A stretch of DNA of 64,000 nt from Sphingobium bisphenolivorans (GCF_000412635.1 NZ_ASTG01000003.1:248001-312000), one strand, 5' to 3'; shown: positions 26,961 to 36,407, counted from the first letter of the stretch. Program-made: numbers and translations. The notes: generated by a model not told the origin, from the letters alone.

Positions 26961-27098
26961 TCAGCCCACCATCGCTATGACGACGCGCTTCAATTCACTG
27001 CTCGACAGGGTCGTCGGGCGGCCATGGAGGCGCGCCTCCGGCCTGCGCAAGGAGGAGGAGCGGGTTGCCCGCTTATCGGGTTTGGAAAATATATTCAT
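26961..27098 (-). CDS. Possible 45-residue hypothetical protein
   Basis: From an ATG at 27098 with GAGGAC eight bases upstream, the minus strand encodes a short basic peptide: MNIFSKPDKRATRSSSLRRP at the start and TTLSSSELKRVVIAMVG at the end. The ending resembles the terminal helix of several small sphingomonad proteins. The 26902-27251 region otherwise holds no convincing gene. The longer minus-strand frame to 27221 lacks a start signal. Confidence 0.4.
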   Translation of the reverse strand: MNIFSKPDKRATRSSSLRRPEARLHGRPTTLSSSELKRVVIAMVG

Positions 27099-27251
27099 AG
27101 ATGGTCCTCGCGGCGCGGGCCGCGTTTTTATAGTTGTCCCTGGCAGCACGGCGCGGCCTGATAAGGCCCTTGCGACGATGGTGGCGACGGACATGGGGTT
27201 GTATCTGCAAGGGTGCCGCACCGGCCAAAAAAAGGCTTTGCAGCATCCCGG

Positions 27252-27587
27252 TCAAGACGATAGCCGGTTCTTGCGCGCGAGATATCGCGCATCGCGGGCT
27301 GACTTGCGTTCAGCCTCACTGAGTTCGGGCTTTTTCTTGGCCGCCTTTGCCGCGGCCATTTCATTGGCGTGCGCGCGTTTGGCAGCTTTTTGTTCTTTCG
27401 CCGCGAGCAGAGCGTTCCGGCGCTTTTCCCGCGCCGCAGCTTCCTTTGCCAGACGGCGTTCTACCTGGTCGGGGGCAACGGGCCGAACCACGGGCACTTT
27501 CGTCCGCAGTCGTTCGAGAACCTCTGTCCGGGCGCTCGCCGCAGCGGCTATGCGCTCCTGGAAGTGCGGTTCCTTATATCTTTTCAT
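27252..27587 (-). CDS. DUF6481 family protein
   Basis: A 111-residue highly charged protein, rich in Lys, Arg, Ala and Glu, that is probably one long helix. It begins MKRYKEPHFQERIAAAASAR and has AKEAAAREKRRNALLAAKEQ and SEAERKSARDARYLARKN. This composition is the DUF6481 pattern, a short family seen in sphingomonads with no known function. The ATG at 27587 fits the family start; the frame open to 27755 includes an unrelated tail. No clear Shine-Dalgarno precedes it. It lies 61 bases downstream of the cold-shock gene on the same strand. Confidence 0.8.
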   Translation of the reverse strand: MKRYKEPHFQERIAAAASARTEVLERLRTKVPVVRPVAPDQVERRLAKEAAAREKRRNALLAAKEQKAAKRAHANEMAAAKAAKKKPELSEAERKSARDARYLARKNRLSS

Positions 27588-27621
27588 TAAGAGGAGAGTC
27601 CTGTTCAAACTAGAATGGGGG

Positions 27622-27664
27622 GGGCGGTCGAAGCCGCCCGGCCCTCCTTCAGGCAGCCTGAAGG
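27622..27664 (-). terminator. Two hairpins at the end of the cold-shock gene
   Basis: A perfect 19-base palindrome CCTTCAGGC-A-GCCTGAAGG (27646-27664) overlaps the last codons of the cold-shock gene. A second hairpin GGGCGG-TCGAAG-CCGCCC (27622-27639) follows on the transcript. No T-run follows, so intrinsic termination is uncertain; the hairpins may protect the mRNA 3' end instead. Confidence 0.35.
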
Positions 27665-27855
27665 TTAGTTGCCGATGCCTTGCCCCGCTGATCGGTTTCC
27701 AGCGTGTAGGACACGCGCTGATCCTTCTCGAGCGTGCGCATGCCCGCACGTTCAACTGCGGTTATGTGCACGAAGGCGTCCCCGCCGCCGCTTTCCGGCG
27801 CGATGAAGCCATAGCCTTTGTCGGCATTGAAGAATTTGACTGTTCCGATGATCAT
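27649..27855 (-). CDS. Cold-shock domain protein (CspA family)
   Basis: A 68-residue single cold-shock domain that binds single-stranded nucleic acid. RNP1 is KGYGFI and RNP2 is DAFVHI. It starts MIIGTVKFFNADKGYGFIAP, slightly different from the usual TGTVKWFN. AAGGAG precedes the ATG by eight bases. The 282 bases upstream (27856-28137) contain no gene and could include a long regulated leader, as is known for cspA mRNAs. Confidence 0.95.
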   Translation of the reverse strand: MIIGTVKFFNADKGYGFIAPESGGGDAFVHITAVERAGMRTLEKDQRVSYTLETDQRGKASATNLQAA

Positions 27856-28137
27856 ATTGGAGCTCCTTGTCCAAGTTTCATGGGCGCCCGCGACAATGCG
27901 GGCATCCCTGCTTCAAGAGGCAAATGTGGGACAAGGGAGAGCCGAAGCGGCCCGATATCCGTCGAAGCGCGACGTTCAGCGAAGCGTTGATAGCACAAAA
28001 CGACGGAAATGCAAAACGAGTACCCAAGCCGATCGAGCGACCGCTTTTTTCATCTGCCGGGAACTTCGTCCTGAGTTCTCGTCAATTTCATTATTGTGAT
28101 CGCACCCGCGGCATGATCGGATGCCGCAGCGCGCCGC

Positions 28138-28317
28138 TCACTTCGAGCGCGCCGCCTCATCGCGCTGGGCTTGGGCTAGCGCATCGTTCAAGGTCGAATA
28201 TCGCCAGTCACGATAATGATAGCGATATGCCGGCACCTTGATGATGCCATAGCGAGCCATGAGCTCCGTTTCGTCTGCCGGGACAATTATCATCTTCTGT
28301 CCAATCCTGGTGAGCAT
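28138..28317 (-). CDS. Small hypothetical protein downstream of the MbcA/ParS-like gene
   Basis: A short soluble protein of 51-59 residues, with core MIIVPADETELMARYGIIKV and YHYRDWRYSTLNDALAQAQR. I recognise no domain. Possible starts are 28317 (used here; it falls 10 bases after the stop of the previous gene), 28293, or 28374 with overlap. It is the last of three consecutive minus-strand small genes. Confidence 0.55.
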   Translation of the reverse strand: MLTRIGQKMIIVPADETELMARYGIIKVPAYRYHYRDWRYSTLNDALAQAQRDEAARSK

Positions 28318-28327
28318 GGAGGCAAGA

Positions 28328-28606
28328 TTACTGCCGACCGCCGGCTGCGGGTCGGGCAAGGAGTTGGACCGCATTCTCCACCCTTGAATATCCCGCTGGA
28401 TCGGCGATCGCCAAATCGAGCGGCCGCGCGCCCAATGAGGTATTGTGCGTGTTTAGGAAGCGGATTGCTTCCTCCTGCCCCAGAAGCACGAATGCAAGAT
28501 GCGTGATCAAGCCTTGCCGTCTCGCCTGGTCAGGAGAGATTCGTGGCTCGCGGCTGACAAACGCTCGTCTTCGCAGACGCGCCGGTGCCGTTGCGTCCGC
28601 GCTCAT
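28328..28606 (-). CDS. MbcA/ParS/Xre-type toxin-binding domain protein
   Basis: A 92-residue protein. The C-terminal half (EEAIRFLNTHNTSLGARPLD then LAIADPAGYSRVENAVQLLA) matches the DUF2384 pattern of antitoxins that pair with RES-domain toxins. The N-terminal half (RISPDQARRQGLITHLAFVL) is short and lacks a clear DNA-binding helix-turn-helix. The ATG at 28606 overlaps the previous small gene as ATGA. No RES toxin is found nearby, so it may be an orphan or work differently. Confidence 0.72.
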   Translation of the reverse strand: MSADATAPARLRRRAFVSREPRISPDQARRQGLITHLAFVLLGQEEAIRFLNTHNTSLGARPLDLAIADPAGYSRVENAVQLLARPAAGGRQ

Positions 28607-28821
28607 GCCGACCCAACCAAGTGTGCGGCCGGGCGAGATCGATCCGTCCAGGGCAGCCAACTCACCGATGCTGCCGCCTCTTTCGAGGAAAGCAGATCGA
28701 AGATCCGACCGCCGATGATGCCCGCTGCGGCCAGATGCTTGCGACGTGCCGGCTCACTGATCGCATCGGCGGCGTGCATGAGCAAAATCTGATGTTCGGA
28801 ATAAAGCTGATTGAGATCCAT
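28603..28821 (-). CDS. Small helical hypothetical protein
   Basis: A 72-residue protein starting MDLNQLYSEHQILLMHAADA, then RRKHLAAAGIIGGRIFDLL. The N-terminus is probably a pair of helices. The ATG at 28821 has GGGAG seven bases upstream. It overlaps the MbcA/ParS-like gene by four bases, so the two are coupled. I do not recognise the family with certainty. Confidence 0.6.
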   Translation of the reverse strand: MDLNQLYSEHQILLMHAADAISEPARRKHLAAAGIIGGRIFDLLSSKEAAASVSWLPWTDRSRPAAHLVGSA

Positions 28822-29066
28822 GATCACTCCCTCGGTAAGCGGGAGCGCGATGGTCTCTCAGTCAAGAGCGCCTACGTTGCTATGCACTTGATGACTTCCA
28901 TATAGGCCTAATCGACAATCATACAACATTGCCGTGTCCGCAAAATTCGAGAGAAAGAATATCCTCCCACCTGCGACACGACATTTCTGCTCATCAATTG
29001 CGCTGGCTTCCGCTTGTGAAAGCGACATTCCGTCGCGGACCAGCGCCAGAAAGTCGGACCAAAATC

Positions 29067-29469
29067 ATGACTGCCAAGGACCTGAGATTCGCGCACGAGG
29101 CTCGCGAAGGGATCGCGCGCGGTGTCGATATTCTCGCCAATGCCGTGCGCGTGACCTTGGCACTCAAGGGACGCAATGCCTTCATCGACAGAAGCTTTGG
29201 ACGCCCTGGATCACCAAGGACGGCGTCACCGTCGTGAAGGGAATGGAATTCAAGGACAAGTTCGAGAACCTGGGCGCCCGAATGATCCGCGGGGTCGCGT
29301 CCAGAGCGCATGATCATGCCGGGTACGGCACCACGACGGCGACCGTCCTTGCCCAGGCGATCGAACAATCAGGAAATAGCCCAGGTCGGCGGAGCTGGAG
29401 GTGAAGGAACGCATGTTCGAGGCATTGGAGGACCCCGAATTTCTCTGGTTCGGATTTGGACGGAACTGA
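29067..29469 (+). pseudogene. groEL remnant with frameshift and internal deletion
   Basis: The ATG at 29067 opens [20 protein letters not shown], then [20 protein letters not shown], which is the GroEL N-terminus. Near 29200 the frame shifts; the next frame reads [20 protein letters not shown] and then AGYGTTTATVLAQAIE. The GroEL DGTTT motif has Tyr in place of the ATP-hydrolysis Asp. Soon after, the sequence jumps to AQVGGA and (in another frame) ELEVKERMFEALED. This corresponds to GroEL's VGGATEVEVKER region, so about 280 codons between them are missing. No groES is adjacent. It cannot make a chaperonin. Confidence 0.9.
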
Positions 29470-29561
29470 TTACAGCTCCAACAGCTTCAGCCAATCTGGA
29501 TTGATGCCCATGCCGAATAGCGCGCAATCCATTTAGCATCACAAAATCACCGCGCATTTAT

Positions 29562-30317
29562 TTGAAGGATATTCAATATGGCCTCCCGCGCCTCACCGTT
29601 TCGGTCGACGCCTATCGCGTGTCGATCAAGGATGCGATCGGGACGCAGAGCATCGCTGACCAGCTGGCAGATTGCCAGACGAGCGGCGGCACCGCGCCTG
29701 TCTGCGCGCTGATCGAACGTCCGTTCCCGTTCAGCAACGCGACGCCGGCGAACTTCCCGACTAAGATCCGCGTGGTGCCCCAGAACCTGGCACGGCTGCT
29801 GACCAAGGGCATCGATTTCGAGGTCAGCTATCGCATCCCACTGCCGTCCCTTGACGGCGATCTGACGCTGCGCGCCTTCGCCAACTATCTCGACACCTAC
29901 GACACGCAAGGCGCGGCGAGCCAGCCCGTCCTGCACCGGGCCGGACGGGCGACCGCGGACCAGGAACCATTCGGCCTGCAAAAGTGGAAGGGATTGCTGA
30001 CTCAGGCCTACAACGGTCAGAATTTCTCGCTGTCGTTCACCGAACGTTTTACCGGCAAATATACTTACGGCTCACCCAATCAGGTCTTCGCAAAGCCCTT
30101 CGTCGTTCCCAACCGCGTATATGTGGACGCGAACTTGGCGGCCACTGTGGGTTCGAACAAGCAGTTCGAACTGTTCCTGAATGTCCAGAACCTCTTCGAC
30201 CTGACACCGCCGGAAGTGCCCATTCCGCTGATCGCCAACATCTCGGTGGCAACCGACAAGACCGCCTATGATGTCGTCGGCCGCTACTTCACCGCGGGCG
30301 TGAGGCTGAAGCTCTGA
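29562..30317 (+). pseudogene. 3' fragment of a TonB-dependent receptor gene
   Basis: About 250 codons that read as the last third of a TonB-dependent receptor barrel: LTVSVDAYRVSIKDAIGTQS, KGIDFEVSYRIPL, LNVQNLFDL and the closing strand YFTAGVRLKL. No plug domain, TonB box, signal peptide or ATG with ribosome site lies upstream; the frame opens at a TTG. The 5' two thirds are lost, so this is a truncated pseudogene. It adjoins the groEL remnant. Confidence 0.82.
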
Positions 30318-30490
30318 TTACAATTACAGTTCTTCGATCATATCGTACGAAACACTTGAATAACCTGTAGCACTGTCAACCGGCTCACCGATCTCCTGAC
30401 GTGAAGCGCTCTGGCGCCCAACGTCCGCGGCAAGATCGCAGGAGCCGGTTGATTTGCTTTCGGGTGTGAGAAGGAAAGGGATTTCTGGTA

Positions 30491-32071
30491 ATGGCCAGGA
30501 AACATGGCATGCTTCGACTGCTCTGCGCCGCAATCTGCACAATCGCCGCGCCGGCAGTCGAAGCATCGTCAGCCGGCCCCCGCGTCACGGTTGAAAACGG
30601 GACGCTGGAGGGCAAGGCTACGGGCGATGTGGACGCATTCCTGGGGGTTCCCTATGCTACCCCGCCAGTCGGGTCTTTACGCTGGCGTCCGCCAGCGCTG
30701 GCTAAAGCCTGGCATGGAGTCCGAAAGGCACAGGCTTTCGGATCGAGCTGCATGCAGGTGGTGCGCGACCGACTGAACGGCGCCTGGTCAGCGGAATATG
30801 GGATTGAGGGCAGTGTCAGCGAAGACTGCCTCTACCTCAACATCTGGCGTCCCAGAAACAGCGCCAGCCGCAACTTGCCCGTGCTTTTCTGGATTCATGG
30901 CGGGGGCTATGTGCAGGGATCGGGAGCGGTCCCCATTTACGACGGCGCTGCACTGGCGCGCAGAGACGTGATCGTCGTCAACATCAATTACCGGCTCAAT
31001 CTGTTCGGCTTTCTGAGCCACCCTGAACTCTCCCGGGAGTCCCCTACCGGATCATCGGGCAATTATGGCCTTCAGGATCAGGTCGCAGCGCTGAAGTGGG
31101 TTCATGCCAACATCGGCGCGTTCGGTGGCGACGCAGATAATGTCACCGTCGCTGGGCAGTCGGCCGGCGCCGGCTCCGTTCTTGCGCTGATGGCGATGCC
31201 GTCTGCACGAGGCCTGTTCCGCCGTGCCATCGCGCAAAGTGGCGCCGGGCTGAACTCGATGGCGCCTTCGCGCACGGAGATGGAAGAACGCGGCGTCAAA
31301 TTTGCAGGCCTGATGGGCGCGAGGTCGCTGGCAGAGCTACGCGCGTTCCCGGCGGAGGCACTTTTGAACACGCCGGAACCGCCAACTTCGCGTCAATGGT
31401 CCCCCAGCATCGACGGGGCGGTTCTGCCCGCAAGCCCCCACAGCGCCGCGGCGCGATATCAGGATACGCCCGTGCTGACGGGGCTGAACGCTGATGAGGG
31501 TAGCGGCTTCCAGGGCGAACGATATGGCAAGCTCAGCGCGGCGGAGCTGCCTGTCAGGCTCAAGGCGGAGTTCGGCACATTGTCCGAAAAGGCCGGCAAT
31601 ATCTATCGCGCCCGTACCGATGCGGAAGCCGGCAGCATCGGCAAGGACCTGATCCGCGACGAGGGACTTGCCGCGACCTATCTATGGGCAAGAGAACGTC
31701 TGCGTACGTCGCGCTTCCCGATCTTCGTCTATCTGTTCAGCCACGTCGAACCCGGCCCGCAGTCCGCGCTCTGGGGTGCGTTCCACTCGTCGGAGATCCC
31801 CTATCTTTTCAATGTGCTGGACGCAAAGGGCCGCACATTCACGGAAACGGACCGCAGGATCGCCGATGAGGTCGGCAAATTGTGGGTGAATTTTATCAAG
31901 ACGGGCGATCCGAACGGCCCCGGACTGCCGGCCTGGCCTAAGTTCGACCCAGATTCGCCGAAGATCCTTGAAATCGGCGACAGGAGCTTCGAGCGTCCGC
32001 TACTGCCGAAGGAAAAGCTCGAGCTGTATATCGAACATCAGGCCAATGGCGGACGCATCACCCTGTTTTAA
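30491..32071 (+). CDS. Exported type-B carboxylesterase
   Basis: A 526-residue alpha/beta hydrolase of the carboxylesterase B family. Residues 1-25 are a signal peptide (LRLLCAAICTIAAPAVEA). Family landmarks: VDAFLGVPYATPPVGSLRW, SEDCLYLNIW, PVLFWIHGGGYVQGSG (oxyanion), nucleophile S224 in VAGQSAGAGS, the acid in LNADEGSGF, and the His in WGAFHSSEIPYLF. It would cleave an ester in the periplasm. A second ATG at 30509 also has an AGGA site. It lies 70 bases before the GH79 gene on the same strand, so the two may act on the same glycoside. Confidence 0.92.
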   Translation: MARKHGMLRLLCAAICTIAAPAVEASSAGPRVTVENGTLEGKATGDVDAFLGVPYATPPVGSLRWRPPALAKAWHGVRKAQAFGSSCMQVVRDRLNGAWSAEYGIEGSVSEDCLYLNIWRPRNSASRNLPVLFWIHGGGYVQGSGAVPIYDGAALARRDVIVVNINYRLNLFGFLSHPELSRESPTGSSGNYGLQDQVAALKWVHANIGAFGGDADNVTVAGQSAGAGSVLALMAMPSARGLFRRAIAQSGAGLNSMAPSRTEMEERGVKFAGLMGARSLAELRAFPAEALLNTPEPPTSRQWSPSIDGAVLPASPHSAAARYQDTPVLTGLNADEGSGFQGERYGKLSAAELPVRLKAEFGTLSEKAGNIYRARTDAEAGSIGKDLIRDEGLAATYLWARERLRTSRFPIFVYLFSHVEPGPQSALWGAFHSSEIPYLFNVLDAKGRTFTETDRRIADEVGKLWVNFIKTGDPNGPGLPAWPKFDPDSPKILEIGDRSFERPLLPKEKLELYIEHQANGGRITLF

Positions 32072-32142
32072 AGGGCGAGCGAAGGCGGCATCCGATCGGA
32101 TCGGCGGGAAGCAACGCGCGATTGCCCAGGGGGGGAGCGGAG

Positions 32143-33672
32143 ATGAGAATGGCTTTGCGTAATATCGTGACGTTGGGACTTGCCCTGATGGCCGCGTCCA
32201 GCGCAACGGCACTGCAGGCCAAGGGGCTGCTTTCTTCCCTGCCCGCGATCGCTACGGTGGACGAGCGGTTCCAATCCTATAATGTCGAGATGGTGGAACT
32301 GACCGGCGGTCGCTTCTGGGCGCCCTATGGCAGTTCTGCGGCCAACATGTACCGCATGCGCCCTCCCATCGATCTGAACGATCCCAAATTGCGCAACCTT
32401 ACCCGACAATTGGCGCCAGCCTATATGCGGGTCAGCGGGACTTGGGCGAACAACACCTATGTTCAGGGTCGGGGCGAGAATGGAACGGTTCTGCCGAAAG
32501 GCTTCAAACAAGTGCTGACGCGCAAACAGTGGCAGGATGCAGTGGCATTCTCCAACGCCGTCGACGCTCCCATCGTCGCCAGTTTCGGCGTAAGCCTCGG
32601 CACGCGAGGCCCCGATGGCGCGTGGCGGACCGATCAGGCGCAACGACTGGTGGACTCCACCAGGGAATTTGGCGGAAGGATCGCCGCGGCAGAATTCTTC
32701 AACGAGCCGAACATGCCGAGCGCGGCTGCCGATTTGCCGGAAAAATACACGGCCGCCGATTATGGCGCCGACTTTCGGACATTTCGCGACTGGATCCGGA
32801 AAGCGGCGCCGGGAACGATGATCCTGGGCACCGGCGGAGTCACCGAAGACAGGCCGCCCAACCAGATCCCGGTTCCGGCGAAGGGGGCGCCGATCCGCAG
32901 CGAGGATATGCTGGCAGCCAATCCGGGAAGCCTCGACGCGGTGTCCTATCATTTCTACGGCATCGTGTCACAGCGCTGCGCGTCGATGGGCATCGGCAGC
33001 GCGGTCAAGGAAGACGCTCTGACGGCCAGATGGCTGGACCTCACATTAAGGGCCTACAGCTTCTACGCGGCACTGCGTGACAAATATGAACCCGGGAAGC
33101 CGATCTGGCTCACGGAAACGGCGCAGGCTTCCTGTGGCGGCAGTCCATGGGCATCGACTTTCCTCGACAGCTTCCGCTATCTGAACCAGCTTGGGCTGCT
33201 CGCTCAGAAGGGCGTGCGCGTCGTCATGCACAACACGCTTGCAGCATCCGACTACGCGCTGATCGACGGCGACACGCTGGAGCCGCGCCCCAACTATTGG
33301 GCGGCTGTGCTGTGGCGGCGCTTGATGGGCACGATCGTGCTCGGCCCGCCCAGCCCTACGTCGCCTGACATGAGATTATATGCCCATTGCCTGCGGGGTT
33401 CCAGCGGCGGCGTGGCGCTGCTCGCCCTCAATACCGGCGATGCGCCACAAAAACTGGCAACGGGACCGGACACCAAGGCATGGATAATGACCGGACAGCC
33501 GCTCGATTCAACGACCATCCGGGTTAACGGGGAAGTCCCGCGGATCAGCTCGAATGGAATGATTTCCCAGCTTTCTGGCCGTGTTGTGCGCGGTGAGGTA
33601 CAGATACCGGCGAAGTCGCTCGCCTTCCTGGCTGTGTCGGGCGCCAACAATCCAGCCTGTGTTCGCCCATAG
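32143..33672 (+). CDS. GH79-like glycoside hydrolase (heparanase/beta-glucuronidase type)
   Basis: A 509-residue exported enzyme. A signal peptide spans about residues 1-27 (LGLALMAASSATALQAKG). The TIM-barrel catalytic pair fits GH79: acid/base E188 in AAEFFNEPNMP and nucleophile E325 in IWLTETAQASCGG, like NEPN and the nucleophile ETS motif of heparanase. A beta-sandwich C-terminal region follows (GGVALLALNTGDAP). GH79 enzymes remove glucuronic acid from glycans or plant glucuronides. The ATG at 32143 has GGGAG five bases upstream. Substrate specificity is not known. Confidence 0.82.
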   Translation: MRMALRNIVTLGLALMAASSATALQAKGLLSSLPAIATVDERFQSYNVEMVELTGGRFWAPYGSSAANMYRMRPPIDLNDPKLRNLTRQLAPAYMRVSGTWANNTYVQGRGENGTVLPKGFKQVLTRKQWQDAVAFSNAVDAPIVASFGVSLGTRGPDGAWRTDQAQRLVDSTREFGGRIAAAEFFNEPNMPSAAADLPEKYTAADYGADFRTFRDWIRKAAPGTMILGTGGVTEDRPPNQIPVPAKGAPIRSEDMLAANPGSLDAVSYHFYGIVSQRCASMGIGSAVKEDALTARWLDLTLRAYSFYAALRDKYEPGKPIWLTETAQASCGGSPWASTFLDSFRYLNQLGLLAQKGVRVVMHNTLAASDYALIDGDTLEPRPNYWAAVLWRRLMGTIVLGPPSPTSPDMRLYAHCLRGSSGGVALLALNTGDAPQKLATGPDTKAWIMTGQPLDSTTIRVNGEVPRISSNGMISQLSGRVVRGEVQIPAKSLAFLAVSGANNPACVRP

Positions 33673-33818
33673 GGCCCCGTCGTGAGCGGCGCCTGCCATC
33701 TCCAAGCCCGGCTACCGATGACCTTGTCCTCATCAGACATGCTCCGACCGAACGTCTCCGGATGTGTCATCATCAATCGGACGTCCGTCGGAGCAAATTC
33801 CATTCTGCGCAGGCGCGT

Positions 33819-34757
33819 TCAGGCGACCGAAGCCACACCCAAGTCCGGAGTATCGGCTCTTTCCCCCTCACCTGCCACCGGCACCGCTACCCGCACAGTG
33901 ACAATCTTGCTGCGCGGATCATTTGCGCGCCGTGTGGGATCGAAATCAGGCGGCGTCAGGCACATGAAGAGAGTACGGCCATCCCCGCCCCCCAGGCATA
34001 CGGCGTAGCAATTCATCTCGGTTTCGATTTCCTCGATGATCCCTTCGCCCTCCTTCAATCGCACAGCACGCGGGTTGATGAAATCGGCGGCCCAGATTCC
34101 ACCCTGCTCGTCGATGTCGGATATGCCATCCGGTCCGATCTGCATTTCGGCCATGGCTTTGGCGGGATCACGGCTTTCGACCAGTTGGCCGACTGCCGCC
34201 CAGTCTCGATCTTCGGACAGCCTCCCGTCCGGTAGAATATCGAACGCCGCGAGCCGTTGGGCGAACGACTCTGCAACAACCAATGTTCGGCCGGCGATGA
34301 TGGTCGATCCGTTGGGGAAGAAAAGCGGCCGTGAAACCTGGGTCACGGCGCCGTCAGGATCGACGCGGAACAGCGACACCGGTTTCAGGTCGTCATGTTC
34401 CATGAGCGCGAAACCATGGCCGCCCACCCATGCGCGCCCCTGCGGATCGACAACCATGTCGTTGAGCCAATATTCGGTCAATTCCGACAGGTCTGCATGT
34501 TGCTCGATCCTGCCGTCGTGCTCCCTTCGCATGATCCGGCGGTCCTGCATCGAAACGAACAGAAGCCGTCCATCGGGAAGCCAACCCAGGCCCGAGGGCT
34601 CATGGCTGTGTGTCACCTCGATGCGAAGATCCGAACCATCTTCGTTCACCGAACAGATGCAGTTGCGGTAATGGTCACAAAACCAAAGCCTGTGGCCATG
34701 CCACCGCGCATTTTCCGTCAACGTCATTCCATCAACAATCGTTGTTGCCTCAGCCAT
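33819..34757 (-). CDS. SMP-30/gluconolactonase family protein
   Basis: A 312-residue six-bladed propeller of the SMP-30 family, which hydrolyses sugar lactones with a bound divalent metal. Metal-site residues by position are E15 in LTENARWH, N in YWLNDMVVD and D in IGPDGISDIDEQG. There is no signal peptide, so it acts in the cytoplasm. AGGAGAG precedes the ATG. Translation is directed away from the GMC gene by 45 bases on the same strand, which suggests oxidation of a sugar by GMC followed by lactone hydrolysis. Confidence 0.88.
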   Translation of the reverse strand: MAEATTIVDGMTLTENARWHGHRLWFCDHYRNCICSVNEDGSDLRIEVTHSHEPSGLGWLPDGRLLFVSMQDRRIMRREHDGRIEQHADLSELTEYWLNDMVVDPQGRAWVGGHGFALMEHDDLKPVSLFRVDPDGAVTQVSRPLFFPNGSTIIAGRTLVVAESFAQRLAAFDILPDGRLSEDRDWAAVGQLVESRDPAKAMAEMQIGPDGISDIDEQGGIWAADFINPRAVRLKEGEGIIEEIETEMNCYAVCLGGGDGRTLFMCLTPPDFDPTRRANDPRSKIVTVRVAVPVAGEGERADTPDLGVASVA

Positions 34758-34802
34758 GATAGTCTCTCCTGGTTAGATGGTTCGTTCGATCTTGGGTCGG
34801 TG

Positions 34803-36407
34803 TCACGATCCTTCAGCGAGCATCGCCGCCGCCTTTTCGGCAATCATCACGGTCGGCGCATGCGTATTGCCCGACGTGATCCGGGGCATGATTGATGCGT
34901 CCGCGACGATCAGACCCTCTATGCCTCGCACCCGCAGCCGCGCATCGACAACCGCTTCCGGGTCGTTCGCCGGACCCATCTTGCAGGTCCCTACCGGATG
35001 CCAGGACGTACCGCCCTTTTCCCTCATGTAAGCCGTCAGTTCTTCGTCGGTGACTGCTTCGGGTCCGGGCGCGAGCTCAGCAACGATGCGCTGCGCCATG
35101 GGATCGGAAGCCAATATGCGGCGCATCAGCCGAATGCCGGCGCGCAATCGATCCAAGTCGCTGGGGTGCGAGAGATAATTGGGATGGATGGCGGGAGCCT
35201 GTTTCGGATCTGGAGAGCGGACGGCGATATGCCCGCGCGACTTTGGCCCGACGAGCACGGTCGCGCCGCTGATGCCGGGGAAAGGATCAACCTCAGCCTT
35301 GCCGGAAGGCAGGAAGGTGGATGTCATCGGCCGAAGCGCCAGTTGCAGGTCCGGTTGCTTCTGGTCCGGTCCGCTGCGGACATAGGCACTGACCGCCGAA
35401 GTTCCCATCGCGAGATAGCCCGTGTGTGACAGGAGGTACTTCGCGCCTTCCACATATTTGCGCCAGCCGCGCAGAGAGGCATTGTAGGAGCTTTCCGGCG
35501 TGACGCGGAGCACGAACGGCGCATTCCAGTGATCCTGAAGATTGCGCCCGACACCCGGCAGGTGATGCAATATGGGGATCCCCGCCCGGCTCAGATCCGG
35601 GCTGTCGCCGATCCCCGAAAGGTTCAAGATATGCGGTGACCCAACGGCCCCTGCGCTCAGGATGACGTCGCGACCAGCACGGGCGGACTGAACCTTGCCC
35701 TTGACACTATATTCGACACCCGTCGCACGACCGCCCGACAATAATATGCGGTGCACCAGGGCATCGGTCAGCACGAGCAAATTGGGGCGGTTGAGCTTGG
35801 GGCGCAGAAATGCCGTATAACTGGATTCACGGCGGCCCCCGCGAATGGTGAACTGTTGATAGGCAACGCCTTCATGAGGCGGCGCGTTCAGTTCTTTGAT
35901 GGCTTCGATCCCCAAGGACGTTGCCGCGTTCAGAAAATCCGTCGTCGAGGGATGGCGGATGACAGGATCGCTCACATACATTTCGCCGCTCGACGAGTGC
36001 ATGCCATCGGCGCCGAAGACATTATCCTCTGACTTGAGGAACCAGGGAAGCACCTCATCCCAGCTCCAGCCTGCATTGCCGAGTTCAGCCCAATGATCGA
36101 AGTCGTCCGGGTGGCCGCGCATGTACACCATACCGTTGATCGCACTGCTGCCGCCGAGCGTCTTGCCGCGCGGCCAGTAGATCTGGCGACCACCAAGCGT
36201 CGGAACCGCCTCGGTTGTAAACCGCCAGTTGAACCGCCGATGATGAAATAGCATGGCAAGGCCTGCCGGAGCGACCAGCCAGAAACTTCTAGGGCTGGGG
36301 CCGGCCTCCAGCAGCAGGACCCGGTTGCGCGGATCTTCGGAAAGCCGGGTGGCGAGGACACAACCCGCCGAACCCGCTCCGATCACGATATAATCGAACT
36401 CACCCAT
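34803..36407 (-). CDS. GMC family FAD-dependent oxidoreductase
   Basis: A 534-residue flavoprotein of the glucose-methanol-choline family. FAD-binding: [20 protein letters not shown] at the start. GMC signature: [20 protein letters not shown]. The C-terminal catalytic pair is His near 470 in [13 protein letters not shown] and Asn/His near 513 in [15 protein letters not shown]. Choline/alcohol dehydrogenase-like members dominate this pattern; the alcohol or sugar substrate is unknown. The ATG at 36407 directly follows GGGAGG; an upstream extension is Arg-rich and unlikely. It precedes the SMP-30 gene. Confidence 0.92.
   Translation of the reverse strand: MGEFDYIVIGAGSAGCVLATRLSEDPRNRVLLLEAGPSPRSFWLVAPAGLAMLFHHRRFNWRFTTEAVPTLGGRQIYWPRGKTLGGSSAINGMVYMRGHPDDFDHWAELGNAGWSWDEVLPWFLKSEDNVFGADGMHSSSGEMYVSDPVIRHPSTTDFLNAATSLGIEAIKELNAPPHEGVAYQQFTIRGGRRESSYTAFLRPKLNRPNLLVLTDALVHRILLSGGRATGVEYSVKGKVQSARAGRDVILSAGAVGSPHILNLSGIGDSPDLSRAGIPILHHLPGVGRNLQDHWNAPFVLRVTPESSYNASLRGWRKYVEGAKYLLSHTGYLAMGTSAVSAYVRSGPDQKQPDLQLALRPMTSTFLPSGKAEVDPFPGISGATVLVGPKSRGHIAVRSPDPKQAPAIHPNYLSHPSDLDRLRAGIRLMRRILASDPMAQRIVAELAPGPEAVTDEELTAYMREKGGTSWHPVGTCKMGPANDPEAVVDARLRVRGIEGLIVADASIMPRITSGNTHAPTVMIAEKAAAMLAEGS

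Noticed and set aside
26977-27990. 337-codon plus-strand frame across DUF6481 and the cold-shock gene
   Set aside because: It is antisense to the cold-shock gene, which is unmistakable; no ribosome site and no domain.
28908-29096. 62-codon minus-strand frame before the groEL remnant
   Set aside because: No ribosome site, composition unlike a protein; lies across the groEL remnant's start.
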